From Actinomadura madurae (GTDB lineage: Bacteria; Actinomycetota; Actinomycetes; Streptosporangiales; Streptosporangiaceae), in assembly GCF_900115095.1 (NCBI RefSeq), contig NZ_FOVH01000013.1, positions 186,001 through 250,000 on the forward strand: DNA of 64,000 nt, read 5' to 3'. Under the pieces are notes generated by a model that had not been told where the DNA came from, did not search any database, and saw only the letters and a program-made list of their open reading frames with translations. Positions 33,466 through 42,988 of the stretch are shown one piece after another. A program made the translations under genes and the position numbers. The first letter of the stretch is position 1, and each line of letters begins with the position of its first letter.

Positions 33466-36240
33466 ATGTCCCTTCACCGCGACGAACCGCCGGCGGCGCC
33501 CCCGCGCGCCGGTCGGCTGCGATGCGAACACCTGGACGACCCGCTCGGCATCGACATCGCCGACCCGGCGTTCGGCTGGACGCCCAGCGGGCCCCAGCGG
33601 GCCTGCCAGGTGCTGGTCGCCACGGACCCGGACCTGCCGGCCCGAGGCATCGGGGACGCATGGGACTCCGGACGCGTCGAGACCGGCGAGGTGAACGGCG
33701 TGGCCTACCGGGGCGCCCCGCTCGCGTCCCGGCGGCGCTACTGGTGGACTGTCCGGCTCTGGGGCGACGGTGAGGAACCCGGCCCGTTCGCCTCGGCGGC
33801 GAGCTTCGAGACCGGCCTGCTCGACCCGGCCGACTGGGAGGCCGTGTGGATCTGCGGCGGCGAGGACGTCCCCTCTCCTCTGCTGCGCACCGAGTTCGAC
33901 GTGCCGGGGGAGGTTCGGCAGGCCCGTGCCTACGTCGCCGCACTCGGTCACTACGAGCTCCGGCTGAACGGCGAGCGCGTCGGCGACCGGGTGCTCGACC
34001 CGGCGAACACCACCTACGACCACGACCCCGACCTGTACGACGGCGACGGCAAACCCGCGCGCATCCCGAGTCCGCGGGTGCTCTACTCCGTCCACGACAT
34101 CACCGGCCTGCTCAAGCCCGGGACGAATGCGACCGGGCTGATGCTCGGGCACGGCTGGTACAGCGCCGAGGAGGACATCGGTCCCGGCCCGATGCCGCGC
34201 ACGCCCTACGGCGACCGCCCGCGGGCCCTGCTCCAGATCGAGATCGAGACGGCGGACGGCCGCCGATCGGTCGTCGCCACCGGCGAGGGCTGGCGGACGG
34301 GGCCCGGCCCCATCGCCTACAACGACTACGGCCACGGCGAGTACTACGACGCCCGGCGCGAGACCCCGGGCTGGGACGCGCCCGGGTTCGACGCCGGCGC
34401 CTGGTCCCCGGCCACCGCCGCCGACCCGCCCGAGGCCCGGCTCGCCGCCCAGCTCGTCCAGCCGGTCCGCGTGATCGAGACGCTCGCGCCGGTGCGCGTG
34501 CCGGCGGGCCGGGACGGTGCCTCGATCGTCGACTTCGGCCAGCACTTCTCCGGCTGGACCCGCATCAGGGTGTCCGGCCCGGCCGGCTCCGAAGTCGTCC
34601 TGCGGCATTTCGGGGAGCTCGGCGACGACGGTGAGCCGGACGACGACGCCAACATGAACGCCTGGCTCCCCGCGCGCCAGACCGACACCTACGTCCTGAA
34701 GGGCGAGGGCGAGGAGGTCTGGGAGCCCCGGTTCACCCTGCACGGCTTCCGGTACGTCGAGATCACCACGCCGGGGCCCGAAACGGCGGTGATCGAGGTC
34801 GAGGGGCGGGTCGTCCACTCCGGCCTGCCGGGCACCGGCGAGTTCTCCTGCTCCGACCCGCTGCTGAACCGGATCCACCGCAACGTGCTGTGGACGCTGC
34901 GCACCAGTTTCCAGGGTTTCCCGCAGGACGCCGCCGAACGCTACGAGCGGGTCGGCTGGGTCGGCGACCCGGGCTGGGCGGTCGAGGACTACCTGTACGA
35001 CTTCGACGCGGCCCGGTTCTGGCTCAAATGGCTCGACGACCTGGCCGACGCCCAGCTCCCGGACGGCCGCTTCCCGCTGGTCTGCCCGATCCACTGGCGA
35101 GGCAAGATCACCATGGAGGCGCCCGAGGGCTACGACGTCCCCGACGACTTCGAGCACGTCATGTACTGGCCGTACGGGGCCCAGCCCGACTTCGCCATGA
35201 CGTCGTACCCGAGCGTCGCCTGGAACCTGTACCGCTTCTACGGCGACCGCACCATCCTCGAACGGCACTACCCGGGGATGCGGCGCGGCGTGGAGTTCCT
35301 CCGGTCACGCTCGGACGGCCTCATCCTCACCGAGGGGCTCGGCGACCACATGGAGCCGCAGCCGGACGGCACGTGCAGCGTCTTCCCCAAGCGCACGCCG
35401 GTCGAGCTGACCTCCACGGCCTGGTTCTTCGCCGTCACCTCGATGACCGCCCGCGCGGCCGAGGCGATCGGGGAGAGCGCCGACGCCGCCCGCTACCGGG
35501 AACTGGCCGGGGACATCCGCCGTGCCTTCAACGAGCGGTTCTTCGACGAAGCCACGGCGAGCTACGCCACCGGGTCGCAGACCTCCCGCGCCATGCCGCT
35601 GTGGTTCGGCCTGGTCCCCGCCGAGCACCGGGACCGCGCGCTGGCCGGGCTGGTCGAGGAGATCGGGCGCGATGGCGGCCACCTGTCCACCGGGACGATG
35701 GGCACCGCCGCGCTGCAGCACGTGCTGACCGGCGAGCCGGCGGACGTGATGTACGGGATCGCCACCCGGACCACCTTCCCCAGCTGGGGCGACCAGGTGG
35801 CACGCGGCGCGACCACCGTCTGGGAGACCTGGGGCGGCGACCCCACGTTCAGCCGCAACATGAAGCTGCTGGCGATGATCGGGACGTTCCTCTACAACGA
35901 CGTCGCCGGGCTGACCCCGGCGGCTCCGGGCTGGCGGCGCATCCTCGTCCGGCCCAGCCTCACCCACCGCCTCGCCCACGCCGGCGCCCGCGTGCGCACC
36001 GTCCGGGGGGACGCGGCGATCGACTGGCGGGCCGGCGCGGACGGGCTCCACGTGACGCTCACGGTCCCCCCGTCCGCCGAGGCGGAGGTCCGGCTGCCCT
36101 GCGGCGGTCTCGACGCCCCCCGGCTCACCGGGGACGGCGTCCCCGCGACCGGCCCGCGGCGCGACGGCGACGAGCTCGTCCTGACCGTGGGCGGCGGCAC
36201 CCACCGGCTCCACCTCACCTCGGAAGGAACACGGTCATGA
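33466..36240 (+). CDS. Alpha-L-rhamnosidase, glycoside hydrolase family 78
   Basis: The 924-residue protein follows GH78 architecture: an N-terminal fibronectin-like domain (RCEHLDDPLGIDIADPAFGW), a beta-sandwich domain (LGHYELRLNGERVGDRVLDP), an (alpha/alpha)6 barrel and a C-terminal beta domain (LPCGGLDAP). The general acid is probably Glu494 in ERYERVGWVGD and the base Glu787 in TTVWETWGG, the family's catalytic positions. There is no signal peptide, so it acts inside the cell on an imported rhamnoside. GGAG seven bases before ATG 33466 supports this start; ATG 33373 in the same frame is less likely. Its stop overlaps the importer gene as ATGA. Confidence 0.88.
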   Translation: MSLHRDEPPAAPPRAGRLRCEHLDDPLGIDIADPAFGWTPSGPQRACQVLVATDPDLPARGIGDAWDSGRVETGEVNGVAYRGAPLASRRRYWWTVRLWGDGEEPGPFASAASFETGLLDPADWEAVWICGGEDVPSPLLRTEFDVPGEVRQARAYVAALGHYELRLNGERVGDRVLDPANTTYDHDPDLYDGDGKPARIPSPRVLYSVHDITGLLKPGTNATGLMLGHGWYSAEEDIGPGPMPRTPYGDRPRALLQIEIETADGRRSVVATGEGWRTGPGPIAYNDYGHGEYYDARRETPGWDAPGFDAGAWSPATAADPPEARLAAQLVQPVRVIETLAPVRVPAGRDGASIVDFGQHFSGWTRIRVSGPAGSEVVLRHFGELGDDGEPDDDANMNAWLPARQTDTYVLKGEGEEVWEPRFTLHGFRYVEITTPGPETAVIEVEGRVVHSGLPGTGEFSCSDPLLNRIHRNVLWTLRTSFQGFPQDAAERYERVGWVGDPGWAVEDYLYDFDAARFWLKWLDDLADAQLPDGRFPLVCPIHWRGKITMEAPEGYDVPDDFEHVMYWPYGAQPDFAMTSYPSVAWNLYRFYGDRTILERHYPGMRRGVEFLRSRSDGLILTEGLGDHMEPQPDGTCSVFPKRTPVELTSTAWFFAVTSMTARAAEAIGESADAARYRELAGDIRRAFNERFFDEATASYATGSQTSRAMPLWFGLVPAEHRDRALAGLVEEIGRDGGHLSTGTMGTAALQHVLTGEPADVMYGIATRTTFPSWGDQVARGATTVWETWGGDPTFSRNMKLLAMIGTFLYNDVAGLTPAAPGWRRILVRPSLTHRLAHAGARVRTVRGDAAIDWRAGADGLHVTLTVPPSAEAEVRLPCGGLDAPRLTGDGVPATGPRRDGDELVLTVGGGTHRLHLTSEGTRS

Positions 36241-37517
36241 CGAGATCGGACGGTGTGCTGGTGCCCCTGGCCCTGTCGGCGTCGCTGCTCCTGGCGGCCG
36301 GCTGCGGGGGTGCCGGGGCCGGGACCGGCCGCGACGGCGAACTCGTCGTCGCCGCCTGGGACACCGGCCAGGGCAAGGATCCCCTCGACACGGCCGCCGC
36401 CGAATTCGAGAAGGCCAACGCGGGCGTCAAGGTCACCGTGAAGAAGACCCCGTACGTCCAGTACTCGGAGACCCTGCGCAGGCAGCTCAGCGGCAACCAG
36501 GTGCCGGACGTGGCGCGGATGCTCCTCGGTTACGGCGACGCCGGCAACGTGCTCGTGCTCGCGGACAAGGGACTGGTGGCCGATCTCGGCGGGGCGCCGT
36601 GGACGAACCTGGTCACCGGTCCGGGTGCGGCGGTGTCCAAGAAGGGGGACAAGATCTACGCGCTGCCGGTCGACGCGACCTCCATCGGCGTGTTCCACAA
36701 CCCGGAGACCTTCGAGAAGCGGGACCTGCGGGTCCCCAAGACGTTCCGGGACGTGCTCGCGATCTGCCGCGAGACCGCGGGAAGCGGCACGGCGGCCTTC
36801 GCCTTCGGCGCCCAGCAGGGGTCCGCCATGGCGCGCTGGGCGGTCTTCGCGCTCGCCGCGTCGACCGTCTTCGCCGACAACCCCCGGGCGGGGGAGCAGC
36901 GCCTGAAGGGCGAGATCACGTTCGCCGGCACGCCGGGCTGGCGGCAGGCGATCGAACGGTTCGCGACCATGAAGGACGAAGGCTGCTTCGACAGGAACGC
37001 CACCGGTGTCTCCCAGGACGCCGCCGCCCGTTCCCTCGGCCAGGGCAAGGCGCTCATGGCGATCGCGCCGACGGCGACGATGCCGCTGTTCGCGGCCGGC
37101 GACCCCAAGGCGCGCCTGGCGATGTTCGCCTTCCCGGGCGGCGACGACTCGTCCGCGGTGCGCGTGCCGTCGGCCCCCGTCAGCGGACTGGCCGTCCCGC
37201 GGAAGGCCGCGAACCGCGAACTCGCCCGCAGGTTCCTCGACTTCTACGCCGAGAACCGGGTCAGGTACAGCGAGATCGACGACAGCGTCCCCGGCATACC
37301 GGCGGGCAAGGACGATCCGGGCGTGCCGGACTACGGCACCGCGCTCACCCCCTACCTCACCGCGGGCAGGACCGCCCCGATCATGGACCAGAACTGGCCG
37401 AACCCGGAGGTCGGGACACGCCTGGACAGCGGCATCACCAAGCTGCTCCTCGGCCAGGAGGGCCCCGAGGGAGTCCTCAAGGGAATGGACTCGGCGTGGA
37501 CGCCCACGGCGCCCTGA
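36237..37517 (+). CDS. ABC importer solute-binding lipoprotein (sugar family 1)
   Basis: The 426-residue protein begins with a lipoprotein signal: a hydrophobic run and the lipobox LAAGC with Cys at about 22. The mature part has the two-lobed fold of extracellular sugar-binding proteins (TAAAEFEKANAGVKVTVKKT, VPDVARMLLGYG, IYALPVDATSIGVFHNP). It captures substrate outside the membrane and hands it to the two permeases that follow. GGAAGGA precedes the ATG. It is coupled to the rhamnosidase gene, so the ligand is probably a rhamnose-containing glycoside or oligosaccharide (inference). Confidence 0.9.
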   Translation: MTRSDGVLVPLALSASLLLAAGCGGAGAGTGRDGELVVAAWDTGQGKDPLDTAAAEFEKANAGVKVTVKKTPYVQYSETLRRQLSGNQVPDVARMLLGYGDAGNVLVLADKGLVADLGGAPWTNLVTGPGAAVSKKGDKIYALPVDATSIGVFHNPETFEKRDLRVPKTFRDVLAICRETAGSGTAAFAFGAQQGSAMARWAVFALAASTVFADNPRAGEQRLKGEITFAGTPGWRQAIERFATMKDEGCFDRNATGVSQDAAARSLGQGKALMAIAPTATMPLFAAGDPKARLAMFAFPGGDDSSAVRVPSAPVSGLAVPRKAANRELARRFLDFYAENRVRYSEIDDSVPGIPAGKDDPGVPDYGTALTPYLTAGRTAPIMDQNWPNPEVGTRLDSGITKLLLGQEGPEGVLKGMDSAWTPTAP

Positions 37518-38431
37518 GGGCCGGGCACCGGGCGCGCCTTGCCCGGCGGGGTGCGGGCCTCCGCGGACGGCGCGCCGCCCGCCGGGTGCCCCTGCTGTTC
37601 CTCGTGCCGTCCACCCTGCTCTGCTCCGGGCTGCTGCTCGGACCGTCGCTGGTCGGCGCGGGCTACGCGTTCACGGACTGGGACGGCCTGACGTCACCCG
37701 CCTGGGTCGGGCTCGGGAACTTCCGCGAGTTCCTGACCGAGCCGGAGGGGCGGGGCGTGCTGCTCCACACCGTGGTGCTGACCGTTCTCTACGTGACAGG
37801 GGTCAACGCCGTGGGGCTGGGCCTGGCACTCGGGCTGTCCCGCTCGCTCAGGACGCGGAACGTGCTGCGGACCCTGTTCTTCCTCCCGGCGGTCGTGAGC
37901 CCGCTCGTGGTCGCCTACGTGTGGAAGTACATCCTGGACGCCGCCGGCCCGCTCAACGAGGCGCTCCGGGCGGGCGGCCTCGGTGCCGCCGCGCATCCCT
38001 GGCTGGGCAGCCCCTCGACCGCGCTGCCGATGGTCGTCCTGGTGATGGTGTGGCAGTTCTCCGGCTTCCACATGCTGATCTACCTGGCCGGTCTCCAGGG
38101 TGTCCAGACCGAGGTGCTGGAGGCTGCGGCGGTGGACGGCGCCGGGGCCTGGCGGAGCTTCCGCCACGTCACGCTGCCGCTGCTGCTTCCCTCGGTCACG
38201 GTGGGCACGGTCCTGTCGACGATCCTCGCGTTCATGGCGTTCGACCAGGTGATGGCCCTCACCGGCGGCGGGCCGTCCGGAGCCAGCGAGACGCTCGGCA
38301 CCCACGTCTACAAGCAGGCTTTCGTGACCGGCCGGTACGGCTACAGCGCGGCGGTCGCCCTGCTGCTGGTCGCCCTGGTGTTCGCCGTCTGCTTCGTCCA
38401 GGTCCGCCTGCTGCGCTCCAGGAGTCGGTGA
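37496..38431 (+). CDS. ABC sugar permease, MalF-type
   Basis: The 311-residue membrane protein has six predicted helices beginning with PLLFLVPSTLLCSGLLLGPS. The cytoplasmic EAA loop is EAAAVDGAGAWRSFRHVTLP. It is one half of the channel of a CUT1-type sugar importer. The GTG start at 37496 overlaps the binding-protein gene by 22 bases; a GTG closer to the first helix is possible. No ATPase gene is in the operon, so a shared MsiK-type ATPase elsewhere is expected, as is usual in actinomycetes. Confidence 0.87.
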   Translation: MDAHGALRAGHRARLARRGAGLRGRRAARRVPLLFLVPSTLLCSGLLLGPSLVGAGYAFTDWDGLTSPAWVGLGNFREFLTEPEGRGVLLHTVVLTVLYVTGVNAVGLGLALGLSRSLRTRNVLRTLFFLPAVVSPLVVAYVWKYILDAAGPLNEALRAGGLGAAAHPWLGSPSTALPMVVLVMVWQFSGFHMLIYLAGLQGVQTEVLEAAAVDGAGAWRSFRHVTLPLLLPSVTVGTVLSTILAFMAFDQVMALTGGGPSGASETLGTHVYKQAFVTGRYGYSAAVALLLVALVFAVCFVQVRLLRSRSR

Positions 38432-39270
38432 TGCACGGATACACGCGATGGACGGCGTTCCGGGAGGCCGGCTTGTGGATCGCGGCGGTCCCCGTGCTGG
38501 CGCCGGTCTACTTCGTCGTGGCGACGGCGTTCAAGACGCCCGGGGAGGCGGCCGGCTCGTCGTTCGCGCCGCCGTCGAGCCCGACGACCGCCAACCTGGC
38601 CCAGGCATGGGAGCAGGCGGGCGGGGGCACGGTCTCGTTCGGCCAGGCGCTGTTCAACAGCGTCCTGACGACGGCGGTCGTGGTGCTGCTGCTGGTGCTC
38701 ACCGCCGCGCCCGCCGGCTACGCGCTGGCCCGCCGGACGTCCCGGCTGTCCGGACTGCTGTCGGGGCTGTTCATGCTCGCGATGATCATGCCGATCCAAC
38801 TCGGCGTCATCCCGCTCTACGTGTTCCTCGTGGACACGGGGCTGGCCGGCACGCGCGCCGGCCTGATCCTGGTCTATCTGGGCCTGCAGACGCCGCTGGC
38901 CGTCTTCTTGTACGCCGGGTTCATCCGGGGGTTGCCGGCGGCTTACGAGGAGGCCGCCCGGGTGGACGGTGCCTCCTCCCTGCTGATCCTGGTGCGGATC
39001 GTCTTCCCACTGGTCCGTCCGGCCACCGGGGTCGTGGCGGCGCTGACCGGCCTGTTCGTCTGGAACGACTTCTTCGTCGCGCTGGTGGTCGTGGGCGGCA
39101 CCGACCGGGTGACGCTCCCCGTGGCGGTCTACTCCCTGGTCGGCAGGTTCTCCGCCGACTGGCCGCTGATCTTCGCCAGCACGCTGATCGCGCTCGCGCC
39201 GGTGCTGGCCGGCTACGCGTTCGCGCAGCGCGCGGTCATGAAGGGCTACGTCAGCACCCTGCGCGGGTGA
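38431..39270 (+). CDS. ABC sugar permease, MalG-type
   Basis: The 279-residue partner permease has six helices, a periplasmic loop after helix 1 (KTPGEAAGSSFAPPSSPTTA) and the EAA loop EEAARVDGASSLLILVRIVF. The C-terminus ends KGYVSTLRG. It overlaps the MalF-type gene by one base (TGATG). With the binding lipoprotein it completes the membrane part of the importer. A gene for the formamidase-like protein follows after 13 bases. Confidence 0.9.
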   Translation: MHGYTRWTAFREAGLWIAAVPVLAPVYFVVATAFKTPGEAAGSSFAPPSSPTTANLAQAWEQAGGGTVSFGQALFNSVLTTAVVVLLLVLTAAPAGYALARRTSRLSGLLSGLFMLAMIMPIQLGVIPLYVFLVDTGLAGTRAGLILVYLGLQTPLAVFLYAGFIRGLPAAYEEAARVDGASSLLILVRIVFPLVRPATGVVAALTGLFVWNDFFVALVVVGGTDRVTLPVAVYSLVGRFSADWPLIFASTLIALAPVLAGYAFAQRAVMKGYVSTLRG

Positions 39271-39283
39271 GGAGAGGAACGGC

Positions 39284-41575
39284 ATGTCCGAAGAGGTGAG
39301 GGACCGCATCACCTTCGACGGTGAGCTGCGCGGCGCGGAGATCGTCGGGTACAGCGACCCCATGACCGCCGCCCCGGGCGAGACCGTGGCCTTCAAGGTC
39401 AGCTGCACCGCCCCGAGGTTCCGGTTCGACCTGGTCCGGCTCCTGCACGGCGACGAGAATCCCGCCGGCCCCGGCTTCCTGGAGGAGGAGGTGGAGTGCC
39501 CGGCCGCCGCCGAGTACCCGGGCCGGGAACAGCCGCTGGACTTCGGGTCGTACGTCGAGGTCGCCGACCATCCCCTGCTGCGGTTGAGCGACGCCGTCAC
39601 GCTCCACGCCTGGGTGTTTCCGACGCAGCCCGGCAAAGGCGTCCAGGGCATCCTGACCAAATGGGACGGTGCTCGGGGGTACGGGCTCTTCCTCGGTGCG
39701 GGCGGCGACGTCCAGTTCTGGGCCGGTGACGGGGAGACCGTCGTGCGCGCCGGCACCGGGCGGCCGCTGCGAGCCGGCCGGTGGTACCTGGTCTCGGCGT
39801 CCTATGACTCCCGTACCGGCCGGGTCCGGGTGAGCCAGACCGCGCTGGTGCGGTGGCCGGACGACGGTTCCACGACCGCGGCCGAACACCCGGTGGCGAC
39901 GGTGGCGCCGAGCCGGGCGCGCCTGATCATCGCGGGTCACGACGCGGGCGCCCGGGTCGCGGCGGTCTTCAACGGCAAGATCGACGCACCACGGCTCTAC
40001 GGCGTCCTGCTCGGCGCCGAGGCGATCGAGGCGTCGGCGCGCGCCGGCGGCTCCGGAGCGCGTGCGGACGGCCTCGTCGCCGCGTGGGACTTCTCGCCGC
40101 GGCCCGGCACGCGGGACGTGATCGACCTGTCCCCGAACCAGTTCCACGGCCGGACGGTGAACACGCCCGCCCGGGCGATGACCGGGTGGAACTGGACGGG
40201 CCGGGAGACGGCCTTCCACCGCGCCCCCGAGGAGTACGGCGCGATCCACTTCCACGACGACGACCTCACCGACGCGGGCTGGGAGACCGATGTCGAACTC
40301 GTGGTGCCGCCGGACCTGCCGAGCGGTGTCTACGCCGCCCGGCTGCGGACGTCCACCGCCGAGGACCACGTTCCGTTCTTCGTCCGCCCGAGGCCGGGCA
40401 CGGCGGATTCCGAGATCGCCTACCTCGTCCCCACCACGACCTATCTCGCCTACGCCAACCTCGCGGCCACCCAGTTCTGGGAGGACCGGGGCGAGCCGCT
40501 GAGGCCGGGCGAGCTCGAGATGAGGCTGCTCAGCCTGTACGACGTCCACGACGACGGCAGCGGGACGTGCTACTCGTCGCGGCTGCGGCCGAACCTCACG
40601 ATGCGGCCGAAGGTGCGGCTCAAGTTCCCCGACGTCCCGGGACGATGGCAGGACGTCCCCAGCTATCCGCACCTGCTCCCGGCCGATCTGCACCTGACGC
40701 ACTGGCTCGGCCACAAGGGGCACAGGACCGACGTCCTCACCGACGAGATCCTGCACCGCGAGGGCGCGAGACTCCTGTCGCCCTACAAGGTCGTCATCGT
40801 CGGCACGCACCCCGAGTACTGGTCGGAACGGATGCTCGACGCCCTGGAGGCGTATCTGAGGGCCGGCGGACGGGTCATGTACCTCGGGGGCAACGGGTTC
40901 TACTGGGTCACGTCGTACTCGCCGGAGGAGCCCCACGTCATCGAGGTCCGCCGCACCGCGGGAGCCCGTGCGTGGGCGGCGGGTCCCGGCGAGGGACACC
41001 ACAGCACGACCGGTGAGCCGGGCGGGATCTGGCGGCACCGCGGGCGACCGCCGCAGCGGCTCGTGGGAGTGGGGTTCACGGCCGCCGGCTACGACCGCGC
41101 GGCGCCCTACCGCCGCAGTGCCCGGAGTCGCGACCCCGGCGTGGCGTTCGTCTTCGAGGGGATCGACGACGATCACGATCTGATCGGAGACCACCCGTCC
41201 CTCGTGCAGGAGCACGGTGCCGCCGGATACGAACTCGATCGGGCGGACATCGCCCTGGGCACCCCCGAAGGCGCGGTCGTGCTGGCCTCGTCGTCGCCTT
41301 CGGACCACTCCTCGTCCTACGAGACGGACCCCGCGGACATCCCGGTCGGTGCCACCGACTGGCCGGTCAAGGCCGATCTGGTGCTGGTGCCCTATCCGAA
41401 CGGGGGCGCCGTCTTCTCGACGGGCTCCATCGCGTGGTGCGGCGCCCTCGCCCACGACGGCTACGACAACGACATCTCCCGCATCACCGACAACGTGCTC
41501 AGGGCCTTCGTTTCCGGCAGGCCCCTGAGCGGGTCCGATCACGACACCCTTCGTGGAGGTGGACGATCTGAGTAG
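39284..41575 (+). CDS. N,N-dimethylformamidase large-subunit-like protein
   Basis: The 763-residue protein has the order seen in the large subunit of dimethylformamidase: an N-terminal beta domain, a LamG-like concanavalin domain (about 80-250, TLHAWVFPTQPG) and a C-terminal glutamine-amidotransferase-like domain (TTTYLAYANLAATQFWEDRG onward, GTHPEYWSERM). Tyr390, Tyr430 and Glu511 are spaced like the iron ligands described for the Paracoccus enzyme; this is from memory and needs alignment. That enzyme hydrolyses dimethylformamide and needs a small subunit, which is not encoded nearby. Length matches the family. GGAGAGG precedes the ATG. Its place in a sugar-importer operon suggests another amide or formamide substrate. 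Confidence 0.82.
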   Translation: MSEEVRDRITFDGELRGAEIVGYSDPMTAAPGETVAFKVSCTAPRFRFDLVRLLHGDENPAGPGFLEEEVECPAAAEYPGREQPLDFGSYVEVADHPLLRLSDAVTLHAWVFPTQPGKGVQGILTKWDGARGYGLFLGAGGDVQFWAGDGETVVRAGTGRPLRAGRWYLVSASYDSRTGRVRVSQTALVRWPDDGSTTAAEHPVATVAPSRARLIIAGHDAGARVAAVFNGKIDAPRLYGVLLGAEAIEASARAGGSGARADGLVAAWDFSPRPGTRDVIDLSPNQFHGRTVNTPARAMTGWNWTGRETAFHRAPEEYGAIHFHDDDLTDAGWETDVELVVPPDLPSGVYAARLRTSTAEDHVPFFVRPRPGTADSEIAYLVPTTTYLAYANLAATQFWEDRGEPLRPGELEMRLLSLYDVHDDGSGTCYSSRLRPNLTMRPKVRLKFPDVPGRWQDVPSYPHLLPADLHLTHWLGHKGHRTDVLTDEILHREGARLLSPYKVVIVGTHPEYWSERMLDALEAYLRAGGRVMYLGGNGFYWVTSYSPEEPHVIEVRRTAGARAWAAGPGEGHHSTTGEPGGIWRHRGRPPQRLVGVGFTAAGYDRAAPYRRSARSRDPGVAFVFEGIDDDHDLIGDHPSLVQEHGAAGYELDRADIALGTPEGAVVLASSSPSDHSSSYETDPADIPVGATDWPVKADLVLVPYPNGGAVFSTGSIAWCGALAHDGYDNDISRITDNVLRAFVSGRPLSGSDHDTLRGGGRSE

Positions 41576-42893
41576 GGACGAGACGGCCGACGTGGCCGTC
41601 ATAGGGGCGGGGCTGGCGGGGCTGGTGGCCGCCCGCGACCTGCGGCGCGCGGGGCTGCGCCCACTGGTCATCGAGGCGCGCGACCGGGTGGGCGGCCGGA
41701 CCTGGACCCGCCCCGCCCCGGGCGGCGCCGTGGAGGCGGGCGGGCAGTTCATCGGGCCCACGCAGGACCGCCTGGCGGCCCTGGCCGGCGATCTCGGCGT
41801 CGCCACGTTCGCCACCTACCACGCGGGGAGGACGCGGATCGACCTGGCGGGCGGCCGGCTCGCGTACAAGCGCGCCAAGCGGCTCCTCGCCGAGCTGGAA
41901 CGGATGGCGTCGGAGCTGCCGCCGGACGCGCCCTGGACGGCGGCGCACGCCGTCGAATGGGACGCGCCGACCTTCGAGGACTGGCTCCGGGACAGCGGGG
42001 AGCCGGACGCGTACGGCGTCATGCGCATGCTGATCACGGCGGTCTTCGCGGCCGAGCCGGCCGAGCTGTCGCTGCTGCACGTCCTGGCCTACATCCGGTC
42101 GGCCGGTTCGGTGGACCTGCTGACGGAGGTGGCCGGCGGCGCGCAGGAACGCAGGTTCGCGGGCGGCGCGCAAGAACTCGCGGTACGGCTGGCCGGCGTG
42201 CTGGGCGCCCGCGCCGTGCGCCTGGCCGCCCCGGCGGACCGTGTCCGGCAGACGCCGGACGGCGTGGAGGTGTCCGCCCGGGACCTCACGGTGCGGGCCC
42301 GCCGCGCGATCGTGGCCGTCCCGCCCGTGCTCGGCGGCCGGATCGAGTACGACCCGCCCTTGCCGGCCGCGCGCGCCGAACTCCAGCGGCGGATGACGCC
42401 GGGATCGACGATCAAGATCAGCTGCCTCTACGACGCCCCGTTCTGGCGGGACGAGGGACTGAACGGCGGCCTGATGCGCGACCGGGGCCCCGTCACGGTC
42501 ACGTTCGACAACTCGCCCCCCGACGGGGCTCACGGAGTGCTCGTGGCCTTCTCGCAGGGAGACGACGCGAGGGCCCTGGCCCGGCTGCCCTCCGGGGCGC
42601 GCCGCGAGGCGGTGCTGGAGGTCCTGGGCCGGTACTTCGGCGAACGCGCGGTGCGTCCGTCGGGGTACGTGGAGACCGACTGGACGAGCGAGCCGTGGAC
42701 GCGGGGCTGCTTCGGCGGCAACTTCGGGCCGGGCGGGTGGACGCGGTACGGCCCGCATCTGCGCGAGCCGGTCGGCCGCGTCCACTGGGCGGGGGCCGAG
42801 ACGTCCGCGGTCTGGATGAACTACATGGAGGGGGCGGTGCGGTCCGGGGAGCGGGCCGCGGCCGAGGTCATCGCCGCCCTCGGCGCCTCTTGA
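41553..42893 (+). CDS. Flavin-containing amine oxidase (MAO family)
   Basis: A 446-residue FAD oxidase. VAVIGAGLAGLVAARDLRRA is the FAD dinucleotide loop, RDRVGGRTWTR the GGR motif, and VHWAGAETSAVWMNYMEGAV the C-terminal FAD-binding end. Such enzymes oxidise primary or secondary amines to imines, releasing aldehyde and amine or ammonia. GTG 41553 overlaps the preceding stop by 23 bases. GGAGGTGG at 41555-41562 could instead serve a later start. It follows the amide hydrolase-like gene, so it may oxidise the amine that enzyme liberates (inference). Confidence 0.86.
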   Translation: MEVDDLSRDETADVAVIGAGLAGLVAARDLRRAGLRPLVIEARDRVGGRTWTRPAPGGAVEAGGQFIGPTQDRLAALAGDLGVATFATYHAGRTRIDLAGGRLAYKRAKRLLAELERMASELPPDAPWTAAHAVEWDAPTFEDWLRDSGEPDAYGVMRMLITAVFAAEPAELSLLHVLAYIRSAGSVDLLTEVAGGAQERRFAGGAQELAVRLAGVLGARAVRLAAPADRVRQTPDGVEVSARDLTVRARRAIVAVPPVLGGRIEYDPPLPAARAELQRRMTPGSTIKISCLYDAPFWRDEGLNGGLMRDRGPVTVTFDNSPPDGAHGVLVAFSQGDDARALARLPSGARREAVLEVLGRYFGERAVRPSGYVETDWTSEPWTRGCFGGNFGPGGWTRYGPHLREPVGRVHWAGAETSAVWMNYMEGAVRSGERAAAEVIAALGAS

Positions 42894-42931
42894 CAGCCGA
42901 GGGGCGGCGCCCGATGCTGAATCTGTACATA

Positions 42932-42950
42932 TGACCAGGTCACTTGAACA
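42932..42950. promoter_or_regulatory. TetR operator candidate upstream of the amidase operon
   Basis: TGACCAGGTCACTTGAACA matches the element in front of the TetR gene (33237-33255) in 16 of 19 positions. It contains the palindrome TGACC-A-GGTCA. It is 39 bases before the amidase ATG. Confidence 0.6.
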
Positions 42951-42988
42951 TAGCTCGGAGCACTTCAGATCGGTCACGGGAGGGCCTC

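Noticed and set aside
39251..41815. Long minus-strand frame opposite the formamidase-like gene
   Set aside because: The same effect: the plus-strand product is a recognisable full-length family member, and the opposite frame has no motifs or ribosome site.
42963..42976. A seventh TTCAGA-type site before the amidase
   Set aside because: TTCAGATCGGTCAC lacks the second arm and abuts the ribosome site; one six-base match is expected by chance.
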